Shown here one piece after another: positions 17,269 to 27,144 of a stretch of DNA of 64,000 nucleotides; position 1 is the first letter of the stretch; each line of letters opens with the position of its first letter. Source of the DNA: Acidobacteria bacterium OLB17. Lineage in GTDB: Bacteria; Acidobacteriota; Blastocatellia; Pyrinomonadales; Pyrinomonadaceae. The notes beneath the pieces are model-generated. The model searched no databases. It was not told the DNA's origin and was given only the letters and a program-made list of their open reading frames with translations. Location: the NCBI GenBank assembly GCA_001567505.1, contig LLEU01000012.1:40404-104403 (forward strand), written 5' to 3'. Made by a program: the position numbers and the translations under genes.

Positions 17269-20200
17269 TAGGTGATAGTCGTTACGCTCGCGTCGTCCAA
17301 GCATTGCGGTTCCGGGTAGTTTTTAAGAGTTGTCGCTTGACAAGTACGGTCAACCGAACGCATCGAACTCGGTGTAGCGATTGCGCGGCCTCCCCATTCT
17401 GGCAAAGGGAAGGAGCCAGCCGGATACATGAGCGGAGCAGAGGCATCGGGACTGCCGAAGCCCCCGTACTTAGACGGCATAATTCTCGACCAGTCATCAA
17501 AGAACGCACGGGCTTCTGTTAGCACCTCATCGATTTCATCTGGGTCTATATCGCTTACCCGACTGCGCACGGTATCAAGAGCTTTATCTATTAACTCTTC
17601 CGCAGGGAACGGGTTGGGTGTTTCACTGTTCTGCTGAGTTCCCAGAATCCTTATCATCGCCACGAGAATCGCATGCAGGGCACGTTTGCGAACCGGTATA
17701 GCCCACGGTGTAACACTTGTCGGCTCTACTTGTTTATAGAGCGTCCCGTGATAAGTGCTAAAGTGCTCGTAATGCGACCGGTCGCGCGGCTTTCCTGTGT
17801 TATAAATCGTCACGACTAATCCGGGAGCCCGTGGGTCACGTCCGACGCGACTGGTTGCTTGAATGTATTCCGAAGTCGTCTTCGGTTGTCCGATGACGCA
17901 CATCAGGCCAAGTCTTGGCACGTCTACGCCTACCGAAATCATATTTGTGGCAAGACAGATATCGACGGGATACACGTTTTCACCCGTACCGAATTTCCTC
18001 TCCAAGGACTGCAACGCCTCTGTTATCTCCGCGCTGTCGATACGACTTGTTAGCTCCAGATATTTGTTTATATAGCGCCTGCTTTCCCTTGCTATCTGCT
18101 TCTTATTCCAGACGGTCGTCTTCATGTACTCAGGAATATCCGCATGAATAAGTGTTGCGGCGTGCCCAAGTTCTCTCAAATTGTTGAAATAGCACAGTAG
18201 GGTGTAATATGGGTCGCGCAGAACCTCTTCGTCAACGTTAGCAACGAGTGCCGCCTGCAATAGCGCGGAAAAAACTCGAACCTGTGTTGTAACATGCGAC
18301 GAAAGAGCAGACGCATGAACCCCAACATACGTCCGACCACTGACATTAAGGTCTTCCGTCGCGAAGAACGATTCTCCGGCCTTCAAGGCTTGAGGCGGGA
18401 ACTGAAAGACCGGACGATTGAATAATGAGGTTACTTGGTCGACAGCCCGCCGAATGGTTGCAGTCGATGCAACTATCTTCGCAGGATACGTCATCCCACC
18501 CACCCGCTGGACGCAGAATTCCTCAATGACGGTTTCGAACAGACCAACCATTGAACCTAAGGGCCCGGAGATTAGGTGAAGCTCATCTTGAACAATCAGT
18601 TCGGGTGGCGAGTGGTGGGTGCCGCCCTTCCCGAAGAGATTTTTAGTTTCGGGCTTCCAGACAATCATCGCGAACTTGTCGACTGTGCCGATAACCAGCG
18701 ACGGTGTCTTTTCGTAAATGTCTTCATCGATGACGTATAGAGGTAGCGGGAACGACCGGGCGCTGAAGTCGCAAGCCGTGTCTGGACACACAAGATGAAC
18801 CGAAGAGGGCGTGCCGTAGTTCAGATAGCCTTTGACTCCGGCATCGCGCGTAGGGCCCATTTGGGCGGAGCACCACGGACATCGCAATAAAACAAAGGGA
18901 TTATTTTTCTCTTCGCCCTTAATGAGTTTGTTGAGCGATGAAACGGCATCGGAACGACTATTGGGCGTAAGCTCGCCACCAACCCAGAGGCCGATAGATA
19001 TGCGCTCTTCACCTAACCTGTCTGCATTCTCATTTCGGATTTTTTCACAAGCACATATCAGCGACGCGGCACGTTGAAATTGTTGCGCGGTAAGAAGGCG
19101 AAGCGTATACCGCATCAATACGACCACTCCAGCGTCATCACGGTTCCTCAATCTACGCAAAAAGATAGTTAAAGCGGTTAAGCCCAAGTAAGCTTCCGTT
19201 TTTCCGCCGCCCGTGGGGAACCAGATTAAATCCGCGATGTTCCTATCCTCATCCCCGGCGTCAGCAAGGCCCGCTATGTTCATAAGGATGAAACCTAACT
19301 GAAACGGATACCACTTGCCCTTCCTCTCATCCGGATTGAGAATGTCCGGAAATGCTACCGGAGGTAGCGATGCGCTCGTTCCATTATTCTTTACCCACTC
19401 GCGCAGGGGAAGGGCGAAGTGGAGCTGCTGAGAGAGCATGGCCCGATTCATCAATCGGAACGCGAGCATGGCGGAATCGTTTGTCGCCAAAACGTTCACG
19501 CCTTTGGTCATTCGGGCAAGGCACTGGCGACAAGTTTCCAAGTGCATCTTCGCGGCACCTTGTAACGGCTCAGCAAGCTCAAGAGCCTCACGTTCCTGTT
19601 CATCAATCCATGCTGAATACTTCTCACATAGCCTGTTCAGTATCTCTAACTGCTTGGAATCGTGTGCCACATCGCTCAGAGCAAGCATCGACAATGACAA
19701 GTCGGGTAGGATATTTGGAACGATAGGTTTTACGTCGTATGTCGGTAAGACTGCGGTCGATATCTCAGTAGCGCGCTCACCGGATTCCGTCCATTCCGCT
19801 GCACAACCGTGTCCTACCGCGAAGGTCTTTTTTTCCCGATATAAGAGCCTAAGTGCAAGCTCCTCATCGTCTAAGCTCTCTCCCCGCTTTTCTGGGTATT
19901 CGATGAAGCATCGCTCGTCGTCTGGACTCGTAACCCTAAAACCGGATTGGAAGAAGCACTTTTCGGTGACGAATCTCTCACTTTGCGTCGAATGCTTGTT
20001 GATTAGGGATATCGTAATTAGGCGCCACTCGGCCTCTCCGACAACACGCTCCGGTCGACTCAGAATGAACAGTTCAAGCCCAGTCTCTTCGCCAGATTCG
20101 GTCGACACCGGATAACGCAATGTTCTGGCACCTACGCCCCTGAGCTCTTCGGCTTCTATGTTCCGGCGGCCGGAAATCGCGCTACGGAGAAAGCGGCGTT

Positions 20201-20636
20201 TTTCTCGCCCGTCCTCTATGCTACTTTCCGTTCTGTACTTTCCAGCTTCTACGTCGACCACGAGGGCATTGGTTGAAATCTCTGCCAAAAAGCTGACACC
20301 CATGGCCGAAGGCTTAAAAGCGTTAGCTAGGCCTATCGCTTCCTCAGTTGTATCGTCGATTGAGAAGTCAACGTGGCCACAGGCTGTCTTTTGAGGTTCA
20401 GGTAGGGCGGTCGTATCAATACTGTCTTCGACTTGGGAGTCGTCCGGTGCTTCATCAGAATCCTCACGCTCAGATTCTTTGTTTGGTGTCTGACGCGGGA
20501 ACAACACGCCTACACCATAGCGGACGGTAGGCGAATCATTCTCTAAAATCTCTTCCCCGTTCGCCTGCACCAAGGGCGGAATAGGGTCGGGCCCAACCAG
20601 TTCTTTGCTAAGGAAGTCAATTATTTGGTCTCTCAT
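17268..20636 (-). CDS. drmA: DISARM DrmA-like SF2 helicase
   Basis: About 1122 residues from ATG 20636 (GTG one codon earlier is possible). N-terminal half (1-450) is a DISARM-specific region, followed by helicase motifs: I 'IWFPTGGGKTEAYLG' (about 480), II 'IVQDELHLISGPLGSM' (DEIH-like DELH), III 'STATIRRA', V 'ISVGVDVPRLGLM', VI 'YIQATSRVGRDPRAPG'. 'CPWCSAQM...CPDTAC' between motifs Ia and II may bind zinc. DrmA with DrmB forms the core that loads on foreign DNA with free 5' overhangs in the characterised systems. The gene overlaps drmB by one base and follows the NERD-helicase gene after about 20 bp, so all are one operon. Confidence 0.88.
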   Translation of the reverse strand: MRDQIIDFLSKELVGPDPIPPLVQANGEEILENDSPTVRYGVGVLFPRQTPNKESEREDSDEAPDDSQVEDSIDTTALPEPQKTACGHVDFSIDDTTEEAIGLANAFKPSAMGVSFLAEISTNALVVDVEAGKYRTESSIEDGREKRRFLRSAISGRRNIEAEELRGVGARTLRYPVSTESGEETGLELFILSRPERVVGEAEWRLITISLINKHSTQSERFVTEKCFFQSGFRVTSPDDERCFIEYPEKRGESLDDEELALRLLYREKKTFAVGHGCAAEWTESGERATEISTAVLPTYDVKPIVPNILPDLSLSMLALSDVAHDSKQLEILNRLCEKYSAWIDEQEREALELAEPLQGAAKMHLETCRQCLARMTKGVNVLATNDSAMLAFRLMNRAMLSQQLHFALPLREWVKNNGTSASLPPVAFPDILNPDERKGKWYPFQLGFILMNIAGLADAGDEDRNIADLIWFPTGGGKTEAYLGLTALTIFLRRLRNRDDAGVVVLMRYTLRLLTAQQFQRAASLICACEKIRNENADRLGEERISIGLWVGGELTPNSRSDAVSSLNKLIKGEEKNNPFVLLRCPWCSAQMGPTRDAGVKGYLNYGTPSSVHLVCPDTACDFSARSFPLPLYVIDEDIYEKTPSLVIGTVDKFAMIVWKPETKNLFGKGGTHHSPPELIVQDELHLISGPLGSMVGLFETVIEEFCVQRVGGMTYPAKIVASTATIRRAVDQVTSLFNRPVFQFPPQALKAGESFFATEDLNVSGRTYVGVHASALSSHVTTQVRVFSALLQAALVANVDEEVLRDPYYTLLCYFNNLRELGHAATLIHADIPEYMKTTVWNKKQIARESRRYINKYLELTSRIDSAEITEALQSLERKFGTGENVYPVDICLATNMISVGVDVPRLGLMCVIGQPKTTSEYIQATSRVGRDPRAPGLVVTIYNTGKPRDRSHYEHFSTYHGTLYKQVEPTSVTPWAIPVRKRALHAILVAMIRILGTQQNSETPNPFPAEELIDKALDTVRSRVSDIDPDEIDEVLTEARAFFDDWSRIMPSKYGGFGSPDASAPLMYPAGSFPLPEWGGRAIATPSSMRSVDRTCQATTLKNYPEPQCLDDASVTTIT

Positions 20637-20657
20637 CACGAACGGATAAATATTTTG

Positions 20658-22436
20658 TTATGACCGGCTGGTGCTAAGCCTTGTGCTAACCAGCGATTGG
20701 TATTGTTCCCGCAACATCTCAGGAATAACCATATAAAGGCGTTGTCTCGCCCGTGACATGCCTACGTATAGGAGCGAACGGGCCGATTCGCCGGAAAGGT
20801 CGTCAAAGTCTGTCAAGATGATAATCGAATTTTCAAGTCCCTTAAACGAGTGGATTGTGGCAAATGTTAAAACGTCTTTTGGCGGACGAGTGAAGAATGA
20901 GTCTGACACCGCTTCAATCTCTAGGTTCGTCGTTTCATTCAATCGAACCAGGCACCCTTTCTCGGCCGCCTTGCACGATAATATGGTGATGTTTTGCAGC
21001 GAAATGCCGTCCCCGACTAACCGAGTGAGCAAGTTGTTCAGCCGCCGAGCTTGGTCTTCAGCGTCGGAGTAGAATTGATAGTCAACTGGTAGACCGTCCA
21101 TTGTGGTCAGGTGGAAAGGCGGTTTCTCAAAGCCCGATAGAACAGATGTCTCTTCACCGATATTACGAGTATTTCGACAATTGCGGGTTAACTTGCACAG
21201 GGTGAAATGTGGAGACCTCCGAGAGAGTTCGTCCAGCATTTCGTCTTTTGAACCAGAAGAGTAAATGGCCTGACGATTGAAGTCTGCAAACATCGCCCAT
21301 TGCCCGCCGTTTAATCCGCCCCGCAGTATTTCGTCAAAGAAGTCTAGATTATCTGCCGTAATCAAGTCCTGAGCCTCATCGATTATCAAAGTATCGAAGG
21401 GTTGGAAGTCCGGATTATCTCGCACGGCCATCGAACCATAACAGGGAAATAGTTCGTCGTAAAGAACTTCATTTGAGACTCCAGCTTGGCAACTCGCGAA
21501 CTCCTCATTCCATGCCGATGACACGACGGCATCCCGGATGAACTGATGCAGATTACCAGCAAAACCAACGGAATCAGCCAACGCAGCTCTGATTTGTTTA
21601 CCTAACAACTTGTTAAAGCAAAAAATGCCCACCCTCTTTCCATCCGCAGCCATTCTCCGGGCGAACTCTAGTGCAATCATCGTCTTGCCCGTGCCCGCAC
21701 CGCCCTCAAAAAGACAACGGGCGTTTTGCTCCAAGGAATCTAACCGCTCATATTGTTCTTCGGTTAGTGACAACAGCTCTTGCTCGGCATCCTGAAGTTC
21801 GACCGACGGCGGCGGAATGATTTCGAAGTTTCCGCGAAGTAAACAGACAAGGTCAGTAACGTCCTTTTCAGTGGGTCTGCTTTCAGTCGCATTATACCAT
21901 TGGGTTGTAGAAACTTGACGATGCGCTCCGCGGGAGAGCCGTAGAATATATTCCGAAATTGGCCGCTTCCGGTCTCTTAAGTCATATACTTCCCAACGTT
22001 CGAACTCTGGGTCACTCGCCGTGAACTCAATATCGGGAAACATCACACCATAGCGATAGACGAGATTATATAAACGGTTTTGGGAACCAAGACGCGCTCG
22101 AACAGCCTCTAGAAGACTAAACATCCCCTCTCTTGCCTGCGAAAAAGGACTAACCGCCTTACTACTCTTCTCTCCGTGTCGGTTGGTGAATGTCCAGACG
22201 CCGTCCTCACGTTGAACCCGTCCGCCTTTCACCTCCAAACAGAAAACACCATGACCGGGAGCCAACACGACAAAGTCAATCTCACCAAACTGGCGCTTGA
22301 TATGTCGTGAGAGTCCAAGGGAGTGAAGGACAACATACTCCGCAGCGTGCGGGTCATGCTTAAAGAAATCAAATACTTTTCGTTCTGCCCGACTCCTGAT
22401 GTCCGAAGAGACATAGGGGGGAATCATGCGTGCCAT
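20658..22436 (-). CDS. NERD nuclease-UvrD/SF1 helicase fusion within the DISARM-like operon
   Basis: 592 residues. The N-terminal NERD domain (about 10-130) carries a PD-(D/E)XK-like core, 'GEIDFVVLAPGHGVFCLEVKGG' (E..D...ExK). The SF1A helicase region has motif I 'FEGGAGTGKTMIALEFARR', II 'LIIDEAQDL', IV/V 'FATIHSFKGLENSIIILTDF' and VI 'LYVGMSRARQRLYM'. Both halves look catalytically complete. It begins 3 bp after the drmE stop and ends just before drmA. A standalone NERD-UvrD protein is not a named DISARM component; canonical systems have the phospholipase-D-like DrmC here or elsewhere, and DrmC is missing. Co-operonic placement suggests it supplies the nuclease or unwinding activity of this variant (inference). 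Confidence 0.85.
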   Translation of the reverse strand: MARMIPPYVSSDIRSRAERKVFDFFKHDPHAAEYVVLHSLGLSRHIKRQFGEIDFVVLAPGHGVFCLEVKGGRVQREDGVWTFTNRHGEKSSKAVSPFSQAREGMFSLLEAVRARLGSQNRLYNLVYRYGVMFPDIEFTASDPEFERWEVYDLRDRKRPISEYILRLSRGAHRQVSTTQWYNATESRPTEKDVTDLVCLLRGNFEIIPPPSVELQDAEQELLSLTEEQYERLDSLEQNARCLFEGGAGTGKTMIALEFARRMAADGKRVGIFCFNKLLGKQIRAALADSVGFAGNLHQFIRDAVVSSAWNEEFASCQAGVSNEVLYDELFPCYGSMAVRDNPDFQPFDTLIIDEAQDLITADNLDFFDEILRGGLNGGQWAMFADFNRQAIYSSGSKDEMLDELSRRSPHFTLCKLTRNCRNTRNIGEETSVLSGFEKPPFHLTTMDGLPVDYQFYSDAEDQARRLNNLLTRLVGDGISLQNITILSCKAAEKGCLVRLNETTNLEIEAVSDSFFTRPPKDVLTFATIHSFKGLENSIIILTDFDDLSGESARSLLYVGMSRARQRLYMVIPEMLREQYQSLVSTRLSTSRS

Positions 22437-22439
22437 TGA

Positions 22440-24985
22440 TTACCTCTCTCGCAGGAGTCGATTAACCTTGTGTCCTGCAACTTGCGACACCGCACTGTCG
22501 ATGCTTTCTACACAAACGATGAAGACATTCCCAAGCCCCGTGACCTTAATAACACCGTCCGTTTCAGACAAGTCCTGCAAATCACCCTTTATCCGTTTAT
22601 CGAGTAGCCGGGCCACCTGTTTTGAGGCCTGTATGTGAGCCCCTCTAACTTGGCTGACGGCTTGTACGACAGTTTCACAGGTTTCCATCAGTTCATCGTC
22701 TCCAGCGGCCTCCGCAATCGCGAGTATGTCAGTGTCGTCCCCTGGAGCAATCTGATTATCATCCTGCAACCAGTTTTTAATAGTGAGCTCATTGCGGTCA
22801 CATCCAAATCCACTCAAAACGGCCTTGACTCTCGAAAGCGACCTCCCGTTCTTTTCAAACACTGTCGTAAGAGCGGAGCGCCATCGTGTAGCAATTTCTC
22901 TCAGCTGCGCATTTCCACTCCGTTCGAGCCCCAAGTCAGCCAGTTCTCGGATAATATTCCGCGACGAACTTTCACGGAACAAGAGGAAATCACCGATGGA
23001 GATATCCTTAATTTTCCGTTGTGGAAGTTTGTCAGCCTTCGCTCCCGCCGACATGAGTTCATTGATGACTGGAACTGAGTGCCGCTCAGTGAGAAATGCG
23101 TAACCACCTTGATTAAACATCACACAGCGTGCGTTGACCTTGTTTGCAGAGGCTTCGTCGTCCAGGCCCCTGAGAATCCTCAGCCTCTTAAGTTCATGAA
23201 GTCTTATTTCAAAATCTTCGAGTGCGTTTTGTTGGGGGCTCTCTTCGGCAGAACGACCATCGCTCGCGACCGCCGATTGTCGCTTCCCGAAAACCGAAGG
23301 ATTTCGAAAATCTTCACTGTCGAAGGAACCGAAGAACTTCCTCTTTGTCGAACTCGTCCATTCCTTTTCGTGTGTGTAATTGAGCACAACAACGCGTGAA
23401 CCAAGCGACTTGTCGAAGACACGCAGCATTTGGTTCCCCCTTAAATAGCCACACAGCAGGACGCAGTCATACTCATCGCTTCCTTTGAATGTGCTACTTT
23501 TTTCGAAAACGACGGAGCTTCTCGGAAATTTTTGGGCAATGGTATCCCGCTCCATCTCGAAGTCCGACTTGTTAAGCACAACACAGATACTTTTGTTGCC
23601 AGCACATTTCAACGTCTGAATTTCCTTATACATCCGCGCTGGCTTTGACGCGTCAGCTGACAAATTTGCAATGCCCAATTCCAACGTGTCAATTGCCTCA
23701 TGAAGCAAGACACGCAAATCGGCCTCAATGAAGTTCTCAAAAGTACTTAAATCATTGTTGACTGACGCAATAAGTTCGGCCAGTATCGTCATTACCGTTT
23801 CCGTCGACGTAACAATTCGGGAGGCACGGAGAAAGATTCCGTATATCTTTCCAAAAACATCGGATGCATAGAAGTCGTCGTCGCTCAAGCGTTCACGTAC
23901 TTTCTTTAGCGATGAAAAAACGCTGTCGAATGCGGGATTGGAGCACTCGACGATGTCGACCGCAAACTCAGCAAACGAGTTCAGTTTCCTCTCAACGTCG
24001 AAGAAAGGACTTTTTTCGTCTTCTTGCGAATTCGCTGGAGGGTGGATAAGTCGTTGGCATTCCATGCCCAAAAACCAAAATCTCTTTTCCTTAAAAAAGG
24101 GATAGACTCTTGGTCTTTTCCAGAAAGGACAAACAGAAAGGGAATTTGCCTCTCAAGAAGAGATTCGAACGACGACAAGTCATTCAAAGACCGTGTTCCG
24201 TCAACAATAACCAAATCGACCTTGCCAGGGTTTACGTCGACATACTCACAGACGTCAGCAAAATTCGATGACACCAAAACCACCGGCTCCTCCCGTCGAC
24301 CAGCGCTTCCCCAAAGTCGTACTTCGCCCTCATCTGAGAGACTTCCCCAGCCAAAGGCGGAGGAAAGCTTTGAGGTCAAATTGTTGTCGGGCGAAAGACT
24401 CAGGTCGGCGACTCGCTCTCGGGTTTGGTTTATGTGAGTCACTAAGATGACCGCTGTCCGAAACAAAGACGTGTTTCCACATAGAGTAGTTGAAAGAATC
24501 GGGTCGATGACGCTCGCAATCGGATACCTATCACGCTTAGTAAGCTGTCTCTGCGAAATGCTATGTTGAACACGCAATCGTTGCGATGCTGGTACCTTCT
24601 GTATCCCACCTTGATAATTGAAGACCATGAATTCAGTTCCATTGATAACCTCATTCCTCAAATAGATGTAGTCGACGCCGTCCAGGAGCACCTTATCACC
24701 CGGATGCAGCTCCGGCAGGGCTGGCAATCCAGCTCGGAACTGCTTGGCTATACTACCCAACGCAGCCGAAGCGGCTATTTGGCAAGCAATTGACGTCGAA
24801 TGTGGAAAGATTAGAGCGGAGCGAGTACCGGTATCCGCATTCATAGCGGTCACAGCCGCGTAAGCCCCCATAATGAGCAAGGGGGGCATCGAATAGTGTT
24901 GACCTTTGTCGACAAGGCCAAATTTGGCGGAAGCCAAAAATGGATACGCGCCAACGATGTCTTGGGTGAGAGAATTCCAGTCCAT
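22440..24985 (-). CDS. drmE: DISARM DrmE-like protein, one frameshift
   Basis: Two overlapping frames: 24985-23981 (334 residues) and 24071-22440 (543 residues). Reading across a run of six A (minus strand; 24011-24016) with one A restored joins '...LQRIRKKTKK' to 'SPFFDVERKLNSF...' and gives one 848-residue protein. Assignment to DrmE, the class 2 DISARM protein of unknown function, is by operon position, size and lack of other homology I can recognise; no catalytic motif is firm, though 'VDLVIVDGTRSL' (about 265) looks like a Walker B strand. A strong promoter lies 24 bp upstream. Alternatives: two separate coupled proteins, or a programmed -1 shift on the A run. Confidence 0.55.
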
Positions 24986-25008
24986 AGGCTCGAAATCGGG
25001 CGGCGCAC

Positions 25009-25037
25009 ATTATACCTTATAAAGAATAAAGAGCCAA
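25009..25037 (-). promoter_or_regulatory. Promoter of the DISARM-like operon
   Basis: On the minus strand: -35 TTGGCT (25037-25032), 17-bp spacer, -10 TATAAT (25014-25009, perfect). The predicted start near 25002 gives a leader of about 17 nt before the DrmE ATG at 24985, with no Shine-Dalgarno. The 86-bp divergent gap is shared with vsr. Confidence 0.7.
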
Positions 25038-25071
25038 TTTCGCGCTTGGTCGTGTCCCGAAGGCTGGTCTG

Positions 25072-25494
25072 ATGAACGCTCAGAAGAACAAGAACATGCA
25101 GGCGGTAAAGAGCTCGGGCTCACAGATTGAACGTCTTCTCGGTAAGGCCCTATGGGGGGCCGGTCTCCGATATCGCAAGAACGACGGACGAGTTTTCGGT
25201 AGACCGGACTTCACTCTTTCCAAATACAAGATTGCAATTTTCGCTGATAGCGAATTCTGGCATGGCAAGGACTGGGACACGCGAAAGCATGACCATAAAA
25301 GGAACATAGCGTTCTGGCATCAGAAGATTGAAAAAAATATTGAGCGAGACCGAATAGTGAATCTGGAGCTCAGCGGCGAGGGCTGGATTGTTCTACGGTT
25401 TTGGGGCCGAGAGATTACAGAAAACGTAAGCTCTTGTGTTGCCAAGGTGCTGGCAACCGTGGAACATGTGCGCTCAAATATGCATCTGCTGTAG
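25072..25494 (+). CDS. vsr: Very short patch repair (Vsr) endonuclease
   Basis: 140 residues, normal for the family. Features: 'NMQAVKSSGSQIERLLGKALWGAGLRYRKN' N-terminal helix pattern, 'RVFGRPDFTLSKYKIAIFADSEFWHGKDW' with the catalytic Asp (RPDF) and the conserved FxHG segment, and 'W...KIEKN..RD......EGW.VLRFW'. Vsr nicks beside T:G mismatches left by deamination of 5-methylcytosine and is normally linked to a C5 methyltransferase. Here it is transcribed divergently from the operon whose last gene is a C5 methyltransferase, so it probably repairs that enzyme's mutagenic sites. Shine-Dalgarno-like GAAGG lies about 10 bp upstream. Confidence 0.92.
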   Translation: MNAQKNKNMQAVKSSGSQIERLLGKALWGAGLRYRKNDGRVFGRPDFTLSKYKIAIFADSEFWHGKDWDTRKHDHKRNIAFWHQKIEKNIERDRIVNLELSGEGWIVLRFWGREITENVSSCVAKVLATVEHVRSNMHLL

Positions 25495-25559
25495 AAGTTA
25501 CTCGTACCGGTAATAGCGGTAACGCGGTTATGCATCGCGTTGTAAGTTAACACTACAGG

Positions 25560-25819
25560 TTACACGGGTGATGGCGGTAGACGAAGAAATCCCTTCTCAC
25601 CTTCATCCCTTTTCTTTCCCGTCTTTGCCGGGTTGGGATTCCGCAGGTAATCGGCGTGGACATGTTCAATGTGGCCCATCTCTCCGTCATCCCAGCGAAT
25701 GGTCAACTTTTCGTCATCCGTGGCAACAATGCCCCCCGATATACTCGCCCGGAGCCGCCCGTCACAGTCATGTCAATCTTGTCATATTTACGGAGTTGCC
25801 TTGATTCTTCTGCATTCAT
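25560..25819 (-). CDS. Small hypothetical protein, one frameshift
   Basis: A very good Shine-Dalgarno (GGAGGAG) precedes ATG 25819. The first frame gives 'MNAEESRQLRKYDKIDMTVTGGSGRVYRG'; after a run of six G (25731-25736 on the plus strand as C) with one G restored, it continues 'IVATDDEKLTIRWDDGEMGHIEHVHADYLRNPNPAKTG' to a stop at 25560, 86 residues in all. The 'WDDGEMGHIEHVHADYL' part looks like a small beta-barrel (KOW- or Tudor-like) repeat, but no family is certain. It lies between vsr and the recombinase, so it may be a recombination accessory protein or an element cargo gene. Function unknown. Confidence 0.5.
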
Positions 25820-25906
25820 GGTTTCCGCTCCTCCTTCCATTCAACTCCGGAAACGTGCTAACGTCTGGCACTCCCTTACTTGCGATGCCAGTGTTACCAC
25901 GTGCCT

Positions 25907-27001
25907 CTAGATTCTCACATTGAACTTGTCCAGTTCAATCCCAACTTGTTGCACAGCAGCCATATCACGATTCACATATCGAAGGGTCGTCTGAAGGACT
26001 GTATGCCCCAATTGACCGCCAATCTTTGCAAGGCTGAACCCTAGCTCGTCCAAACGTGTCGCGTGTGTGTGCCGCAAATCATGAAACCTTAAGCCGGCCA
26101 AACCCGCTTCCCTGCACAATCGCCGAAACGCACCACGCACATCTGTTTTGATTCCGAAAACCAAATCCTTCGGTGACGTGTCGCGTTTTACAAGCTCTTC
26201 CAGTTCCGTTCTTAGGCGGTTCGTTACTGACACAGACCGTTCACGCATTGTCTTGGTATTGAAGGCACGGATTGTAATAACTCCGGTTGCAAACTCGATA
26301 TCCCGCCACTGGAGCTTGAATAGCTCACCCTGTCGGCATCCCGTGTCGATTGCGGCGATTATAAGCGGCCTTAAATGCGTTCGGCGACCTGTGCAATGGC
26401 TAAGTAGATTTAGTTCCTCGGAGGGCGTTAGAATGCGTTCACGCTTTACCTCATCGCTGGAATGTATCAAGGCATCGCCTTTCTTGAACGGATTCTTTCC
26501 GACCCAACCGTTGCGTTCGGCAATGTTGAACAAGCGACGAAGATAGGCAAGTTCACGGTTGACCGTTGATAGGCTCCGTTGCTTGCTTTGGTGCGTAGAA
26601 CTGCAAAGCCTTTCATTCCGAAATGTCCGAAGATGCTCATAGGTAACGTCTTTTAATTTTTGCCGTCCAAAGTGTTCCCTGAAGACTTTAACATAGCCTC
26701 GAACACCCGATGCAGAACGCAGACCCGCAACCTTACGGTTATTGACATACTTGGCATCCATTAAGTAATGCTTCTCGTAAAAATCACACAGGTGATTAAA
26801 GTCAATGCGGCTTGCTTCAATCTGTTCACCACCGCCCTTATCAAACTCACGAATAAGCTGCTTCAATACTTCGTTGCCGTGTGACTTGCTCTGAACCCGA
26901 CGCTTGACGTTGTGACGTTTCCCGCCGTTGTCGGTATAAGTGAACCGTGCATACCAACGACCCGCTTTTTCTTCATAGACATATCCTTTACGTGGTTTCA
27001 T
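25907..27001 (-). CDS. Tyrosine recombinase (phage-type integrase)
   Basis: 364 residues with the full catalytic set: Arg in 'DTGCRQGELFKLQW', Lys in the beta-hairpin, His-x-x-Arg in 'FHDLRHTHATRL', His in 'LGHTV', and nucleophile Tyr in 'LRYVNRDM'. An N-terminal arm-binding-like region ('YEEKAGRWYARFTYTDNGGKRHNVKRRV', residues 8-36) and a SAM-like core-binding domain (about 65-175) precede it. It lies 144 bp inside the right attachment repeat and is read away from it, so after excision it sits beside attP. It surely catalyses insertion into tRNA-Leu. Repeated GTTACC motifs (27013-27035) sit just upstream of its start. Confidence 0.95.
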   Translation of the reverse strand: MKPRKGYVYEEKAGRWYARFTYTDNGGKRHNVKRRVQSKSHGNEVLKQLIREFDKGGGEQIEASRIDFNHLCDFYEKHYLMDAKYVNNRKVAGLRSASGVRGYVKVFREHFGRQKLKDVTYEHLRTFRNERLCSSTHQSKQRSLSTVNRELAYLRRLFNIAERNGWVGKNPFKKGDALIHSSDEVKRERILTPSEELNLLSHCTGRRTHLRPLIIAAIDTGCRQGELFKLQWRDIEFATGVITIRAFNTKTMRERSVSVTNRLRTELEELVKRDTSPKDLVFGIKTDVRGAFRRLCREAGLAGLRFHDLRHTHATRLDELGFSLAKIGGQLGHTVLQTTLRYVNRDMAAVQQVGIELDKFNVRI

Positions 27002-27037
27002 TTGCTATCATCCGTTAACAGCGTTACCGTTACCGTG

Positions 27038-27062
27038 TGTGGACACTTTCAACGGACACACT
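27038..27062. repeat. Right copy of terminal composite repeat
   Basis: TGTGGACACTTT, 3 bp, CGGACACACT; partner of 11272-11295. TAGCTAAC follows near 27073, between it and the attachment core, mirroring the left end. Probable arm-type or directionality-factor sites upstream of the recombinase gene. Confidence 0.5.
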
Positions 27063-27144
27063 GATTTGAAAATGGATAGCTAACTAGGTAGGTAAGAACT
27101 GGCTTGTTCCTTGATAAAGGTGGCGACTTAAACGACGCACACCC

